Shown: in pieces, positions 63,511 through 64,000 of the stretch
Numbering within the stretch: the first letter of the stretch is position 1
Layout: every line of letters starts with the position of its first letter
Assembly (NCBI GenBank): GCA_903913215.1
Contig: CAIWKE010000035.1
Coordinates: forward strand, 1 to 64,000
DNA length: 64,000 bases
Source of the DNA: an uncultured Holophagaceae bacterium
GTDB lineage: Bacteria > Acidobacteriota > Holophagae > Holophagales > Holophagaceae
Direction: 5' to 3'
The notes under the pieces: generated by a model
Database searches by the model: none
What the model was told of the DNA's origin: nothing
What the model saw: the letters and a program-made list of their open reading frames with translations, nothing else
Program-made: the position numbers and the translations under genes

Positions 63511-63519
63511 ACGGTTCGG

Positions 63520-64000
63520 CTAGAGCCGATCGAACCGCAACACCTCGACTTTGGCCTTGCCCTTGGAAGCCTCGTCCCGATCCTGGTCGCGATCCCGATC
63601 GCGGCTCCGGTCACGATCCCGGTCATGGCGGGGCTCGCGGTCAGGGCGCGCTTCGCGGGGTGGCCTGGACTCGTGGCGGCGGGGCTCGGGGGCGGCCTCC
63701 TGGCGGGGGGCAGGGCGGGGCGCGGGAGCTGCGGCAGCGAGGCGCTCACGACCAGCCCAGACGGCGCCCACCTGCTTGATGCGATCCACGAGGCGGGCGG
63801 GTTCCAATACCTGGATGCCGTCGCCGAATTGCATGGCCCAGCGCGCAATGGCCCGGAGGTCCGTGGCGGTGAAGGTGGCGAGAGCCTGGCCGTCTCCCTG
63901 GTCCTCCAGCTTGAACTGGGGGAAGGCGGGGGGGGCCTGCTTCACGGCGAAGACCCACTGCTTGGCCAGGGTGGCCTTCACGGCAATGGCGTCTCCGCCC
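63520..64000 (-). CDS. WYL-domain regulator C-terminus with Arg-Asp repeat tail (start outside window)
   Basis: The frame stays open to the right edge, so the track ATG at 63981 is internal. 'FTATDLRAIARWAMQFGDGIQVLEPARLVDRI' is the usual end of a WYL domain (YafY-like regulators). After an Ala/Pro linker comes a 30-residue tail of alternating Arg/Asp ('HDRDRDRSRDRDRDQDRDE') and a short end 'VEVLRFDRL'. The tail is encoded by an imperfect GATCxCGATC-type DNA repeat. Function of the tail unknown; the N-terminal DNA-binding domain is not in the window. Confidence 0.75.
   Translation of the reverse strand, partial: GGDAIAVKATLAKQWVFAVKQAPPAFPQFKLEDQGDGQALATFTATDLRAIARWAMQFGDGIQVLEPARLVDRIKQVGAVWAGRERLAAAAPAPRPAPRQEAAPEPRRHESRPPREARPDREPRHDRDRDRSRDRDRDQDRDEASKGKAKVEVLRFDRL

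Overview
The window is high-GC bacterial chromosome, densely packed with short gaps, mixed strand use and several GTG/TTG starts. Gene content (a ygeW/ygeX/ygeY-type catabolic cluster, an amtB-PII pair, CheX, a heme-binding chemoreceptor, hybrid histidine kinases, an Rrf2-ttcA operon) suits a free-living soil or sediment bacterium that is respiratory or facultatively anaerobic. My best guess is Acidobacteriota, class Holophagae (Geothrix-like). This is inference from gene families and style; no rRNA gene is present to test it.

Layout. 1-3.7 kb: end of a YgeW-type carbamoyltransferase, carbamate kinase, diaminopropionate ammonia-lyase and a convergent YgeY-type M20 hydrolase, matching the core of the anaerobic purine/ureido-compound degradation cluster. 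4-5.7 kb: amtB and a PII protein. 5.9-13.7 kb: photolyase, two ferredoxins, a three-gene ABC exporter, a thiL-DUF2062-ybaB-recR run and cheX. 13.8-30.4 kb: housekeeping genes (yqeY, proS, ndk, secA, rapZ, mltG, tlyA, trpS) with an amino-acid permease/dehydrogenase pair, a histidine kinase, an aldehyde dehydrogenase homologue lacking its catalytic cysteine, and a site-2 protease.

30.5-38.3 kb is the main accessory region: a 7.8-kb integrative element inserted in a tRNA-Lys(CTT) gene. It is bounded by a perfect 52-bp direct repeat (the tRNA 3' part) and carries a tyrosine integrase next to the right end, a ribbon-helix-helix protein, an AlpA-like helix-turn-helix protein, a primase-helicase, a zinc-ribbon protein and several unknown proteins, all on the minus strand. 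No capsid, packaging or conjugation genes are visible, so it looks like a phage satellite or a self-replicating integrative element. A GCTACC/GGTAGC repeat cluster in the 3' end of the primase gene may be its origin. Terminators just beyond both att repeats are the same 40-nt sequence except for one compensated base pair.

38.4-64 kb: paired SpoIIAA/STAS-like proteins, a lipoprotein, an outer-membrane protein, hemerythrin, proline dehydrogenase, an MscS channel, a PhnD-like binding protein translationally coupled to a hybrid kinase, an ABC-F ATPase, a RluA-type protein lacking the catalytic Asp, a c-heme chemoreceptor, ftcD, a 5'-nucleotidase, a cysteine desulfurase, rlmI-like methyltransferase, a quinone reductase, an Rrf2-ttcA operon, a thioredoxin-like protein, a peptide-binding protein, and a WYL-type regulator cut by the window end. 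Three intergenic hairpins built from short tandem repeats (3.8, 14.3 and 21.0 kb) form a dispersed family. Most other long ORFs in the track are GC-driven shadows.
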